Source of the DNA: Bacteroidota bacterium
Lineage (GTDB): Bacteria; Bacteroidota; Bacteroidia; Sphingobacteriales; Sphingobacteriaceae
NCBI GenBank assembly: GCA_018828585.1
Contig: JAHJVW010000066.1
Coordinates: 1-35,328, forward strand
Direction of reading: 5' to 3'
DNA length: 35,328 nt
The notes under the pieces are model-generated. The model saw only the letters and a program-made list of their open reading frames with translations, was not told where the DNA came from and made no database searches. Of the stretch, positions 1-9,113 are shown piece after piece. Numbering within the stretch: position 1 is the stretch's first letter; each line of letters opens with the position of its first letter. A program made the translations under genes and the position numbers.

Positions 1-51
1 AATTTCATTCTATACCAACCTTTATGTGGATAATGGTTTAAAATCAATGGC

Positions 52-59
52 TATATTTG
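52..59 (+). promoter_or_regulatory. Candidate -7 promoter box of mfd
   Basis: TATATTTG matches the Bacteroidota -7 consensus TAnnTTTG exactly and ends 15 bases before the ATG at 75. I see no clear -33 TTTG at the expected distance. Its position argues against the TTG at 57 as the start codon, because that TTG lies inside the box. Confidence 0.5.
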
Positions 60-74
60 CGCCAGAATCTATTT

Positions 75-3000
75 ATGAATATCAAAGAAATACTAGACAA
101 TTATAAGACGGATAAACGAATTTTAGGTTTAACTAAATCGGTTCAATCTAAAAACGCTAGAATTCAACTCAAAGGCCTTATTGGTTCTCTAGATGCTTTT
201 GTGGCGTCATCAAATTATTTCCTTAACCATAGAAATATGGTTTTTATACTACCAGACAGAGAAGAAGCTAACTATTTCCAAGCTGATTTAGAGAATTTAA
301 TGGATAAGGAAGTATTGATTTTTCCGTCCTCCTATAGAAAATCTTTTGATTTTACCCAGACTGATTCTGCTAATGTATTGATGCGAGCTGAGGTTTTGAA
401 CGAACTAAATCACACTGCTGAATTTGGAAATCTAATAGTTACCTATCCTGAGGCGATGGCCGAAAAGGTGATTGACAGGACTGCCTTAGAAAAAAATACC
501 CTTGAAATTTCCATCAATAATAAATTAAGTATAGAGTTCATCAATGAGTTTTTAATTGATTACGATTTTGAACGGACTGATTTTGTTTACGAGCCAGGAC
601 AGTTTTCTGTTCGGGGTGGAATTGTAGATATTTTCTCGTTCTCTCATGATTTACCTTATAGAATCGAGTTTTTTGGTGATCATATTGAGTCTATCCGGAC
701 TTTTGAAATCGAAGATCAACTGTCGGTGGAACAGGTGAAGACCATTACCATTGTTCCAAACGTACAAGCTAAATTCTTAACCGAGAGCAATATTTCTTTA
801 TTAGAATTTATTGATAAAGATGCCGTAGTTTGGTTTAAAGATGTCCAATTCACGTTTGATATAATAAAAACGGGCTATAAAAAATCAGTCGAATTGTGGA
901 AAGCATTATCGGCTGAGCAAAAGCAACAAAACCCAGATTGGATTGATCCTAAATTTGCTTTTACAGATGAAAAAATGATTTCTGATCAATTGAATGACTT
1001 TCCTGTGGTAGAGTTTGGTAAACAGTTTTTCTATCATCCAACTGAAGTCATCAATTTTGATGCTCGTCCGCAACCTTCCTTTAACAAAGATTTTAATTTG
1101 TTGATGCACAATATCAAACAAAATGAAGATCAGAAACTCACCAATTTCATTTTAACAGATTCGGCCAAACAGCAAGAGCGTTTGTTTGCCATTTTTGATG
1201 ATTTGGATAAGAAAATAAAGTTTCAACCCATCAATGTTTCTATACGTGAAGGTTTTATAGATTTTGAACAGAAAATAGCCTGCTATACTGATCATCAGAT
1301 TTTTGATCGATATTATAAATACAAACTCAAAAAAGGGTATGCAAAATCACAAGCTATCACTTTAAAAGAACTACGAGATTTAAAACCTGGTGATTACATT
1401 ACACATATTGATCATGGAGTTGGTAAGTATGCTGGCTTGGAAAAGGTGGAAGTGAATGAGAAAGTACAGGAAATGATTCGTTTGGTATATGCAGATAACG
1501 ATTTGTTGTATGTAAATATCAACTCACTAAACCGGATTTCGAAATATACGGGTAAAGACGGTCACGTTCCTAAAATGAATAAACTGGGAACAGATGTTTG
1601 GGATAAACTAAAGAAAACAACAAAAAAAAAAGTTAAAGACATTGCCCGAGACTTAATCAAGCTTTACGCGATGCGTAAAGCACAAGAGGGAATGGCTTTT
1701 TCTCCCGATACTTATCTGCAAAATGAATTAGAGGCTTCCTTCATTTATGAGGATACACCAGACCAAGAAAAGGCTACGGCTGATGTGAAAAGGGATATGG
1801 AATCGCCACATCCAATGGATCGATTGGTTTGTGGTGATGTAGGTTTTGGTAAAACAGAGATAGCGATTAGAGCGGCATTTAAAGCAGCAACAGATGGGAA
1901 ACAAGTAGCTATTTTAGTACCTACTACTATTTTAGCCATGCAGCATTATAAAACCTTTAACGAACGCTTATCCGAATTTCCCGTAAGGATAGACTATATC
2001 AATCGTTTTAAATCAACAAAACAAGTAAAAGATACTTTGGAAGCTTTAAAAGCTGGAAAAGTAGATATCATAATTGGTACGCATAAATTGGTGAGCAAAG
2101 ATGTGAAGTTTAAAGATTTAGGTCTTTTAATTATTGATGAGGAGCAAAAGTTTGGGGTAACGGTAAAAGAGAAATTAAAACAGTTTAGAGCTAATGTTGA
2201 TACTTTAACGTTAACGGCAACGCCAATTCCAAGGACTTTACATTTCTCTTTAATGGGTGCCAGAGATTTATCAATTATCCAAACGCCGCCACCAAACAGA
2301 CAATCTGTACAAACAGAATTACATGTTTTTAACGAAAAACTAATTAAAGAAGCTGTCGAGTTTGAACTAGATAGAGACGGACAAGTTTTCTTTATTCACA
2401 ACAGAGTTGCTGATTTACGTCAATTAGGTGGATTGATTCAAAAATTAGTCCCTAAAGCAAAAATTGCCATTGCACATGGACAATTGGAAGGCGATAAGCT
2501 GGAAGATATCATGCTCGATTTTATCGATGGAAAATACGACGTCTTAGTCGCTACAACCATTATTGAAGCTGGTTTGGATGTTCCAAATGCAAATACGATG
2601 TTAATTAACCATGCGCACATGTTTGGGTTGAGTGACTTGCATCAAATGCGAGGAAGAGTTGGACGTTCTAATAAAAAAGCATTTTGTTATTTATTAAGTC
2701 CGCCGCTTTCTACTTTAACTTCAGAAGCAAGAAAACGTCTAAGCGCTATTGAAGAATTCTCTGATTTGGGAAGCGGATTTAATGTGGCGATGCGAGATTT
2801 GGATATCCGCGGAAGCGGAAACCTATTAGGTGCAGAACAAAGTGGTTTTATCGCTGAAATAGGTTTCGATATGTATCATAAAATTTTGGATGAAGCCATA
2901 CAGGAATTAAAAGAAGATGAGTTTAAAGGCTTGTTTACTGACGATAAACCTCGTCCTTTTGTGAGTTTTACACAGATAGATACGGATATGGAGTTGATGA

Positions 3001-3425
3001 TTCCGGATGAATATGTCACCAATATTCAAGAACGGTATAATTTATATACCGAGCTTTCTAAAATTGATAATCAAATCCAATTAGACGCTTTTGCTAAAGA
3101 ATTGCATGATCGATTTGGTCCCGTACCAAAGCAAGTGAGAGATCTTTTAAGAACGGTAGAATTGCAATGGATTGGAAAAGAAATAGGTCTCGAAAAAATT
3201 AGTTGGAAGAAAGGGGTTTTGCGAGGGTACTTTATTTCAGATAAGCAGTCTAAATATTTTGAAAGCGAGGCTTTTGGAAGGATTTTATCCTTTGCGCAAC
3301 AAAACCCTAGAAATGTGAATTTGAAAGAGGTGAAAAACACTTTAAGGATTGCCATAGAAGGAATTAGAATAATTGATGATGCTATTTTTGCTTTGGAGCA
3401 GATGCGAGATCCGGTAATGATTTAA
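75..3425 (+). CDS. mfd: Transcription-repair coupling factor Mfd
   Basis: Mfd is a DNA translocase that removes RNA polymerase stalled at lesions and recruits UvrA for transcription-coupled excision repair. The 1116-residue product has the family's usual length and order. An N-terminal UvrB-like region is followed by a CarD-like RNA-polymerase-interaction domain near residue 438 (LKPGDYITHIDHGVG). Then come the RecG-like helicase lobes with Walker A GDVGFGKT at 587-594 and the DEEQ box at 688-691, and a C-terminal TRCF domain. The TATPIPRTL motif that follows the DEEQ box is typical of Mfd/RecG. I chose the ATG at 75; an in-frame TTG at 57 would add six residues but overlaps the likely promoter. 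The gene appears to be alone, with a non-coding stretch of 276 bases after it and no strong terminator hairpin. The identification is secure. Confidence 0.97.
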   Translation: MNIKEILDNYKTDKRILGLTKSVQSKNARIQLKGLIGSLDAFVASSNYFLNHRNMVFILPDREEANYFQADLENLMDKEVLIFPSSYRKSFDFTQTDSANVLMRAEVLNELNHTAEFGNLIVTYPEAMAEKVIDRTALEKNTLEISINNKLSIEFINEFLIDYDFERTDFVYEPGQFSVRGGIVDIFSFSHDLPYRIEFFGDHIESIRTFEIEDQLSVEQVKTITIVPNVQAKFLTESNISLLEFIDKDAVVWFKDVQFTFDIIKTGYKKSVELWKALSAEQKQQNPDWIDPKFAFTDEKMISDQLNDFPVVEFGKQFFYHPTEVINFDARPQPSFNKDFNLLMHNIKQNEDQKLTNFILTDSAKQQERLFAIFDDLDKKIKFQPINVSIREGFIDFEQKIACYTDHQIFDRYYKYKLKKGYAKSQAITLKELRDLKPGDYITHIDHGVGKYAGLEKVEVNEKVQEMIRLVYADNDLLYVNINSLNRISKYTGKDGHVPKMNKLGTDVWDKLKKTTKKKVKDIARDLIKLYAMRKAQEGMAFSPDTYLQNELEASFIYEDTPDQEKATADVKRDMESPHPMDRLVCGDVGFGKTEIAIRAAFKAATDGKQVAILVPTTILAMQHYKTFNERLSEFPVRIDYINRFKSTKQVKDTLEALKAGKVDIIIGTHKLVSKDVKFKDLGLLIIDEEQKFGVTVKEKLKQFRANVDTLTLTATPIPRTLHFSLMGARDLSIIQTPPPNRQSVQTELHVFNEKLIKEAVEFELDRDGQVFFIHNRVADLRQLGGLIQKLVPKAKIAIAHGQLEGDKLEDIMLDFIDGKYDVLVATTIIEAGLDVPNANTMLINHAHMFGLSDLHQMRGRVGRSNKKAFCYLLSPPLSTLTSEARKRLSAIEEFSDLGSGFNVAMRDLDIRGSGNLLGAEQSGFIAEIGFDMYHKILDEAIQELKEDEFKGLFTDDKPRPFVSFTQIDTDMELMIPDEYVTNIQERYNLYTELSKIDNQIQLDAFAKELHDRFGPVPKQVRDLLRTVELQWIGKEIGLEKISWKKGVLRGYFISDKQSKYFESEAFGRILSFAQQNPRNVNLKEVKNTLRIAIEGIRIIDDAIFALEQMRDPVMI

Positions 3426-3456
3426 TTTTTTTTTTGAATTAAGGAATAAAGTGGTA

Positions 3457-3485
3457 AGCAGAAGGCTAAAAGCAGAACGCTAAAA
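3457..3485. repeat. Tandem AGCAGAAnGCTAAA micro-repeat
   Basis: Two adjacent units, AGCAGAAGGCTAAA and AGCAGAACGCTAAAA, differ at one base. A related string, AAGCAGAAGGCT, follows ffh at 9068-9079, and AAAGCTAAAA occurs twice upstream of ruvX. All are intergenic. The function is unknown. Confidence 0.5.
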
Positions 3486-3655
3486 TTGTAAAATTTAAGA
3501 TTTATATTTTTTATAATGTTCTATTTTAAAGATAATACGACACAAAAGCAAATAAAGATACTGAAATTGAATATTTTACTGTTTGTGGTAAATATAAAAT
3601 TTTCAGTAAAAAAGGAAAATCCAACCATCAAAAAAGTCACTTTTTTTATTCAATG

Positions 3656-3679
3656 AAGGTTTTGATTTCTGAAAACCTT
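3656..3679. other. Perfect 8-bp stem-loop upstream of the DUF3078 gene
   Basis: AAGGTTTT and AAAACCTT form a perfect 8-base-pair stem around an 8-base loop. The structure ends 10 bases before the TTTCTTTG box of the next gene. It is not followed by a T run, so it makes a poor terminator for mfd; an operator for the downstream gene is the alternative. Either role is inference. Confidence 0.3.
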
Positions 3680-3689
3680 TAGAAATTAT

Positions 3690-3697
3690 TTTCTTTG
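3690..3697 (+). promoter_or_regulatory. Candidate -7 box of the DUF3078 gene
   Basis: TTTCTTTG is one base from TAnnTTTG and ends only 4 bases before the ATG at 3702. If it is used, the transcript would start at or inside the start codon. Confidence 0.35.
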
Positions 3698-3701
3698 CGT
3701 A

Positions 3702-4703
3702 ATGAATAAGTTTAAAGCGTTTACCTTCTTGTTGATTTTTAGTTTATTATTCCTATTTAATAATAAAGTTCAGGCTCAGGCAAATAGAATTGATTCTATT
3801 AAAGTAAGTGAACTTTATGTTAAGAAAAACCCGTTCTCTGTACGTCCCTCATTATTCTTTATTTATAAAAGAAAATTGCCAATTAGTAATTTACACTTAA
3901 AGGTGAATTACTGGAAAACCAAAGCGAGTTTGGGCATTAATATAAATCAAGCTGCATTTAGTAGTAATTGGAGTGCTGGCGGTGTAAATTCCATGGCTTT
4001 AGGATCATTGTTAAATTATAAGTCAGAGTATAATAAAGATGGAAAAAACTTTACCTCTGAACTTTTGCTGCAATATGGAAAATTAAAAAATGAAGGTCAG
4101 TTAGAACGTAAAACAAATGATAGAATATTTTGGGATAATAAGGCGGCAATGTCGCTATCTAAAAATTGGAGTTTCTTCGGTTCTATTAGTTTCGAGTCTC
4201 AGTTTGATTTTGGTTATAGTTATGGCAAAGATGCTAATGGAAATGAAACCAGAAAATTGATTTCTAAATTTATGGCGCCTGGATATTTGACCGAGTCTGT
4301 AGGTTTCGAGTATAAACCAGTAAAATACTTTAGCGTCCGATTGGGTACGGGTACTGCTCGTCAAACATTTATGTTAGACACTACCTTATATAAAAATAAT
4401 CCTAAAAATTTCGGTGTCGAAGTGGGCAAAAAATTCAAGAATGAGCTGGCTTTTCAGGCTGTTGTGAATTTTGATAAAGACATTGCCAATAACTTGAATT
4501 TAAAGTCGAGGTATTTACTCTTTGCTGCTTATGATAGGATTAATAATATCGATCAAAGGTTAGATATAACAATTACTGCAAAAATTAATAAGTTAGTGAA
4601 TGTCACAGTTGGTGCAACTGCGTTATATGATGATAATTTTAGCGGTAAAATTCAATATGGACAAAATTTAGCTTTAGGTATCTTATTTAAAATTCCTCGC
4701 TAG
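3702..4703 (+). CDS. DUF3078 outer-membrane-type protein
   Basis: This 333-residue protein has a Sec signal peptide (hydrophobic core at residues 8-20, likely cleaved after VQAQA). The segment at about 66-150 is typical of DUF3078: a tryptophan-rich start (NYWKTKASLGININQAAF, then SNWSAGGVNS) followed by alternating strands. The rest reads as amphipathic beta strands ending in ALGILFKIPR, consistent with a small outer-membrane barrel. The family is common in Bacteroidota and its function is not known; I do not assign one. The gene stands alone between mfd and the DUF5916 fossil. The family call is from memory of its conserved motif. Confidence 0.75.
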   Translation: MNKFKAFTFLLIFSLLFLFNNKVQAQANRIDSIKVSELYVKKNPFSVRPSLFFIYKRKLPISNLHLKVNYWKTKASLGININQAAFSSNWSAGGVNSMALGSLLNYKSEYNKDGKNFTSELLLQYGKLKNEGQLERKTNDRIFWDNKAAMSLSKNWSFFGSISFESQFDFGYSYGKDANGNETRKLISKFMAPGYLTESVGFEYKPVKYFSVRLGTGTARQTFMLDTTLYKNNPKNFGVEVGKKFKNELAFQAVVNFDKDIANNLNLKSRYLLFAAYDRINNIDQRLDITITAKINKLVNVTVGATALYDDNFSGKIQYGQNLALGILFKIPR

Positions 4704-4708
4704 AAAAT

Positions 4709-4737
4709 AAAAAAGCGCCCCACGTTCCGGGGCGCTT
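4709..4737 (-). terminator. Terminator-like hairpin left by the DUF5916 gene fossil
   Basis: AAGCGCCCC (4713-4721) pairs with GGGGCGCTT (4729-4737) in a perfect 9-bp stem with a 7-base loop. The T run lies on the minus-strand side, so it terminates leftward transcription. It is a diverged copy of the hairpin at 5035-5062: the pair C4719-G4731 here is T5044-A5056 there, a compensatory change. It may also block transcription leaving the DUF3078 gene, though the plus-strand side has no T run. Confidence 0.65.
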
Positions 4738-4756
4738 ACCTGCATTAACACTTTAA

Positions 4757-4816
4757 TTAACTAACTTTTTCCTTTAACTGCAGATGATCAAAGTAATAAA
4801 GACCTTTGTATAGAAA
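4757..4816 (-). pseudogene. Fossil C-terminus of a second CBM9/DUF5916 gene
   Basis: Read on the minus strand, this stretch encodes FLYKGLYYFDHLQLKEKVS then stop. It aligns with the last residues of the intact neighbour at 5083-7518, which ends KILYYLDYLQLRRKVS then stop. An in-frame stop at 4817-4819 lies just upstream, and no further similarity is visible beyond about position 4823. The bases downstream, including the terminator hairpin at 4709-4737, are also duplicated. The simplest reading is a tandem paralogue of which only the last 19 codons and the 3' untranslated region survive. A partial duplication of the 3' end is the alternative. Nothing here can be expressed as a functional protein. 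Confidence 0.7.
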
Positions 4817-4823
4817 TTAGATG

Positions 4824-5034
4824 TAATTACGCTTTTGGCGATACACCTTAATTTAGAAAATAAAATTTTTGATTTATCTACTTTAAATATCAAAAGATAA
4901 TAACTTAATTCACCCTCGTGAATTAAAGTTTAAATTCTAATAAATTTGTTTAAAATGATATTAAAGTGCTTCTGATTTGTTTAAAACTAGGCATTTTTTA
5001 GCGTTTTAACTAAATAACCCACAAATTTTATGAT
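4824..5034. other. AT-rich spacer without a gene
   Basis: Between the gene fossil and the terminator of the intact DUF5916 gene I find no open frame of note and no strong hairpin, only a weak TTCAC/GTGAA stem near 4910. It probably marks where the body of the lost paralogue was deleted and has since eroded. Confidence 0.4.
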
Positions 5035-5062
5035 AAAAAGCGCTCCACTTTCTAGAGCGCTT
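5035..5062 (-). terminator. Rho-independent terminator of the CBM9/DUF5916 gene
   Basis: On the minus strand AAGCGCTC and GAGCGCTT form an 8-bp stem followed by TTTTT. It lies 20 bases beyond the stop codon at 5083. Confidence 0.8.
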
Positions 5063-5082
5063 ACCTGTATTAACACTTTTAA

Positions 5083-7518
5083 TTAACTAACTTTTCTTCT
5101 CAACTGCAGGTAATCAAGATAGTAAAGAATCTTTATAGAGAAATTTTGATTTTGAGGCCCATTAAAGGTGTTATCAAAATTTCTAAAATATTTTAACTCC
5201 GAATTTCTGTTAAACATAGACGAAGCATCTTTCCAGGCAACGCTCAACTCGCTTCCTGGTGCAAAACGCCATACGTAAATCATATCCACATTAAACGCAT
5301 TAAAATTCTGGTCTAAACCATGAATAAACTCTGAAGTTTTGTCTAAATCTCCTTCTTGATTTAAAACATAGAATTCTTTGTTAATCAACTTAGACCAGTA
5401 GTGCCTCGCTCTTAAATTTAAACCCATTTTATTATTAAAAGTGTATTTGAGTTCTAGCGAATTTTCTACTGTTTTAATGTCCCTTCTAGAGAAGTAAATG
5501 TCTCCAGTATTTGCATTTTTTGAAATATAACCAGCCTGATTCGTTCTTGGGTTCATGCTAAAGTCAGTTTCTATTCTAAATTTATTATTGATTCTGAAAT
5601 TTTGATAAGTTCCATATCCAACAGAAAACCCATTAAACAAATCTTTTTTCCGAGTAGAAATGTAGGCTCCGCCACTTATTTTCTTAGCCCTATTAGAATT
5701 GAAACGGGCATTAAATCTGAAGCTTTCTGGGCTTCTAAATACTCTTCCTGCTGTTCGAGCCTCGTAAAAATCATTTCCTTTGGCGCTATAATTCAAATTC
5801 AAATTCATTGACCAAAGATTTTTAAATTGAACATATCCTCCCGATTCCATTTCAAAAGATTGATACATGTTAGGTTTATACCTTTGTGAATGATTAGCGT
5901 TAAACCATGTGTTTAATTGGTTATACCATTTTGTGGCTTTGTACCAGCTGTATCCTAAATAAATAGAATTATCCAAATTGTTGTTGTTAAATAAAATACC
6001 TAAATCATTTGGATTGAAATTTTCATCAACCAACGAAAAGGAATAACTATAAGTAAAGTTCCCACTTCTTTTCCCTAAGCCTAGATTGTAACTATATCCA
6101 AGTTCTGGATGAGCATAAACACCGCCTGATAGACGGCTCATTTTCACACTACCGTTGGTGTTATATTTATTTTCCTTAGTATTTAAGTTGAAAACCAATG
6201 CGCTAACATTCGCATCATAAGTGTTACCTTTTCTTAAAACACTTGAATTAATGAAGGATACTGACGAGTTATTTTTTAGATTTTGATCTAATACCAAAAT
6301 GTTATAATTAGTCAATGGTGATGTTTCGATTGTTTGTCTCGTTCCATCTGGATGCTCTAAAATAGCCTCTGTTTTATTGGTAATTGCATTAAAGAAACCT
6401 ATTCCTAAACCTTTTGATGTTCTACCTGAAATTTTGGTAGCATTCAGTAATTTAGTTTGCGAAGGATTATCGATAATTTTATCATTATTATTTAAAGCGT
6501 CATAAAATTTATAAGAATTTATAGGGGTGGACCCCACTCTTCTAGAATAAAATAAGTCGCCTTTGTTAAAAAGCTCGGTGCCTTCAGTGAAAAATGGACG
6601 ATTCTCACTATACCTAATTTCAAAAGGAGAAAGGTTTAAAACTTGATTATCAGATTGTACTTGTCCAAAATCAGGGATTAATGTTAGATCTAAAGTAAAG
6701 CTTTCGTTGATGCCGTACTTCACATCCATTCCTCCGTTTAAAGAAGCAGTAGTATTTTTAATATTAGCCTGATTGTAAGGGTAATGATTCACATAGGTTG
6801 ACAGATAAGGACTAAATGACAAACGCAAAGGGGCTGTTATTTTTTCAATACCTAACAATTCGCCTTCTTGATTGATAAACCCACTTCTTTTGGGGTCTAA
6901 TTCATTCCAAGTTAGTTTTTGTTGGAACTTTTGACGATTTCTAACAAAATTTAGTCCCCAAGTTTGAATATCCTTATTGGAAAATCTTAAGGCTGAATAG
7001 GGTATTTTTATTTCCGCGGTCCATTCGTTACCATTAATTTTTATAGCACTCTCCCAAACGGCATCCCAAGCTTCATCTTCTCCATTTTCAGAAATCTTTG
7101 CATCCAATTGTACACCGGCAGACGTAACTATAAATTCACTGGCGTTAATTTTATCATTATAGGTGTCTAAAATGATACCAAAAAAATCAGAATTTCCAAT
7201 TTGATCTCTATTGACAAATTCAGTAGAAATGTCTTCAGCTTTACTTTCCTTCATTCGAGCTCCGATATAAATCGCTTGATCATCATAAAGAATATAAACC
7301 TCTGTTTTATGATCTTGATCTTCTTTTATGCCTGGTACAGGTTGAAAAGCAACAAAATTGTTAGCTAATGGGGCTTCTTTCCAAACCATATCATCTAAAA
7401 TCCCATCTATCTTTGGTGCAACAGCAGTTTTTTTAGCTGTTAATGTCTTAATTGGTATTTGTGCGCAAACTGTTAAAGATATTGTGGTAACTAAAATATA
7501 GGTAAAAAGTAACTTCAT
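5083..7518 (-). CDS. CBM9-like / DUF5916 outer-membrane protein
   Basis: The 811-residue product has a signal peptide (residues 1-19, cleaved near CAQ). A carbohydrate-binding family 9-like domain at about 25-215 starts with the hallmark IDGILDDMVW (37-46) and contains DFFGIILDTYNDK and the WTAEIKIPYSALRF strand. From about residue 230 to the end comes the DUF5916 region, rich in alternating beta strands and closing with ILYYLDYLQLRRK, which suggests a C-terminal barrel. Members are abundant in Bacteroidota, and substrate and role are unproven; carbohydrate handling at the outer membrane is only an inference from the CBM9 fold. The gene is a single unit with its own terminator, divergent from ffh. 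The remains of a close paralogue lie just downstream at 4709-4816. The family call is firm, the function unknown. Confidence 0.85.
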   Translation of the reverse strand: MKLLFTYILVTTISLTVCAQIPIKTLTAKKTAVAPKIDGILDDMVWKEAPLANNFVAFQPVPGIKEDQDHKTEVYILYDDQAIYIGARMKESKAEDISTEFVNRDQIGNSDFFGIILDTYNDKINASEFIVTSAGVQLDAKISENGEDEAWDAVWESAIKINGNEWTAEIKIPYSALRFSNKDIQTWGLNFVRNRQKFQQKLTWNELDPKRSGFINQEGELLGIEKITAPLRLSFSPYLSTYVNHYPYNQANIKNTTASLNGGMDVKYGINESFTLDLTLIPDFGQVQSDNQVLNLSPFEIRYSENRPFFTEGTELFNKGDLFYSRRVGSTPINSYKFYDALNNNDKIIDNPSQTKLLNATKISGRTSKGLGIGFFNAITNKTEAILEHPDGTRQTIETSPLTNYNILVLDQNLKNNSSVSFINSSVLRKGNTYDANVSALVFNLNTKENKYNTNGSVKMSRLSGGVYAHPELGYSYNLGLGKRSGNFTYSYSFSLVDENFNPNDLGILFNNNNLDNSIYLGYSWYKATKWYNQLNTWFNANHSQRYKPNMYQSFEMESGGYVQFKNLWSMNLNLNYSAKGNDFYEARTAGRVFRSPESFRFNARFNSNRAKKISGGAYISTRKKDLFNGFSVGYGTYQNFRINNKFRIETDFSMNPRTNQAGYISKNANTGDIYFSRRDIKTVENSLELKYTFNNKMGLNLRARHYWSKLINKEFYVLNQEGDLDKTSEFIHGLDQNFNAFNVDMIYVWRFAPGSELSVAWKDASSMFNRNSELKYFRNFDNTFNGPQNQNFSIKILYYLDYLQLRRKVS

Positions 7519-7673
7519 TAATTATTGGTTTGTTCAATAGACGCACAAGCTAGAAAAACGTTACAGTACATTTTGTTAAAAGATTGTTAAAGGTTTAATT
7601 ATAAACGAATTATTTTTTTTTGGGCTTTCGCCGATAATGTGAAAATCGGATAAAATGTTTTCAGTCAAAATGA

Positions 7674-7681
7674 TAACTTTG
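7674..7681 (+). promoter_or_regulatory. Candidate -7 promoter box of ffh
   Basis: TAACTTTG matches TAnnTTTG and leaves a leader of about 30 bases before the ATG at 7720. No clear -33 box is visible. Confidence 0.45.
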
Positions 7682-7719
7682 TAATCCGAAATTTTAAGAA
7701 TACAACAAGGCTTTAGAAC

Positions 7720-9066
7720 ATGTTTGACAATTTGCAGGATAAGCTCGAAGGAGCGTTTAAAGTATTAAAAGGACAAGGTACCATTACCGAAATTAACGTG
7801 GCAGAAACCATGAAAGAGATTCGTAAAGCTCTTTTAGATGCCGATGTTAACTATAAGACAGCTAAAACTTTTACCGATGAGGTGAAGCAAAAGGCGTTAG
7901 GACAAAATGTATTGACCGCAGTTTCACCTGGTCAGTTGCTCACCAAAATCATGAATGATGAGCTAACTGAGCTGATGGGTGGAAGTGTTGAAGAGCTCAA
8001 CATCAAAACCAATCCAACGGTTATTTTAATTGCAGGTTTAAATGGTGCGGGTAAAACGACTTTTACTGGGAAACTGGCTCTTTATTTAAAATCTCAAAAA
8101 GGTAAAAAACCATTATTGGTTGCTGGTGACGTTTATCGACCAGCGGCGATTGACCAATTAGAGGTTTTAGCGGGACAAGTAGGTGCCGAAGTTTATACCA
8201 ATCGCGAATCAACCAATCCTATTGAGATAGCCTTGGAAGGTATCGCTCATGGTAAGAAAAACGGAAATAATGTCATCATTATAGATACGGCTGGTCGTTT
8301 AACTTTAGACGATGCACTGATGGATGAGATTGCTGATGTTAAGCGAGCAACTCAACCACAGGAAATACTATTCGTGGTTGATTCTATGACTGGTCAAGAT
8401 GCGGTGAATACAGCTAAAGTATTCAACGATAGATTGGATTTCACCGGAGTGGTGTTAACAAAATTAGATGGTGATACCCGTGGTGGTGCTGCTTTATCTA
8501 TCAAATCGGTAGTTAACAAACCTATTAAGTTTGTAGGTACTGGCGAGAAAATGGATGCGCTGGACGTTTTCTATCCAGACAGGATGGCTTCCCGTATTTT
8601 GGGTATGGGTGATGTGATTTCCTTAGTGGAAAGAGCACAACAACAATTCGACGAGAAGGAATCGGCTGCTTTGCAGAAGAAAATCCGCAAGAATAAATTC
8701 GATTTTAACGATTTCTTGAGCCAGATCCAACAAATCAAAAAGATGGGTAACATCAAAGATTTGATGGGGATGATTCCTGGCGTAGGTAAAATGATGAAGA
8801 ACGTTGATATCGACGACAATGCTTTTAAAGGCATCGAGTCCATCATCCAATCCATGACGCCTTACGAGCGTGAAAATCCGGATAGCATTAATCAAAACCG
8901 CAGAAACCGTATTGCTAAAGGTAGCGGTACAGATATGACAGAAGTGAACAAACTCATCAAACAGTTTGAGGATATGCGTAAGGTGATGAAACAATTCTCG
9001 GATCCCGCTGCCATGATGAAAATGCAAAAGATGATGAAGGGAATGCCGGGAGGGGGCATGCGTTAG
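7720..9066 (+). CDS. ffh: Signal recognition particle GTPase Ffh
   Basis: Ffh binds signal sequences emerging from the ribosome and, with its receptor FtsY, delivers them to the Sec translocon. The 448-residue product shows the helical N domain. The G domain follows, with P-loop GLNGAGKTT (106-114), DTAGRL (189-194) and TKLDGD (247-252). The M domain starts near residue 300 and includes GMIPGVGKMM; its C-terminal tail is methionine-rich (MMKMQKMMKGMPGG). The P-loop carries N and A where many relatives have Q and S (GLQGSGKTT), a small variation. The length is normal. The gene ends 48 bases from the convergent nudK-like gene. No 4.5S RNA gene is apparent nearby. Confidence 0.97.
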   Translation: MFDNLQDKLEGAFKVLKGQGTITEINVAETMKEIRKALLDADVNYKTAKTFTDEVKQKALGQNVLTAVSPGQLLTKIMNDELTELMGGSVEELNIKTNPTVILIAGLNGAGKTTFTGKLALYLKSQKGKKPLLVAGDVYRPAAIDQLEVLAGQVGAEVYTNRESTNPIEIALEGIAHGKKNGNNVIIIDTAGRLTLDDALMDEIADVKRATQPQEILFVVDSMTGQDAVNTAKVFNDRLDFTGVVLTKLDGDTRGGAALSIKSVVNKPIKFVGTGEKMDALDVFYPDRMASRILGMGDVISLVERAQQQFDEKESAALQKKIRKNKFDFNDFLSQIQQIKKMGNIKDLMGMIPGVGKMMKNVDIDDNAFKGIESIIQSMTPYERENPDSINQNRRNRIAKGSGTDMTEVNKLIKQFEDMRKVMKQFSDPAAMMKMQKMMKGMPGGGMR

Positions 9067-9084
9067 GAAGCAGAAGGCTTTAAG
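9067..9084. repeat. Single AGCAGAAGGCT micro-repeat unit
   Basis: GAAGCAGAAGGCTTTAAG immediately follows the ffh stop codon and shares AAGCAGAAGGCT with the tandem units at 3457-3485. Confidence 0.35.
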
Positions 9085-9113
9085 TTGATTTGATTATTAA
9101 ATAATAAAAGTTA

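Noticed and set aside
33-42. Loss of the P-loop lysine in the clamp-loader subunit (residues 33-42 of the gene at 16165-17313)
   Set aside because: This is usual for delta' and does not point to a defective gene.
57-74. TTG start for mfd, six residues upstream
   Set aside because: The TTG lies inside an exact TAnnTTTG promoter box, and the ATG at 75 gives a normal Mfd start.
7631-7649. CCGAT/ATCGG inverted repeat upstream of ffh
   Set aside because: Five base pairs with a nine-base loop is within chance for the region and has no supporting context.
8623-9027. 134-codon minus-strand frame inside ffh
   Set aside because: It is a shadow of the ffh M domain, and its composition follows the codons of the real gene.
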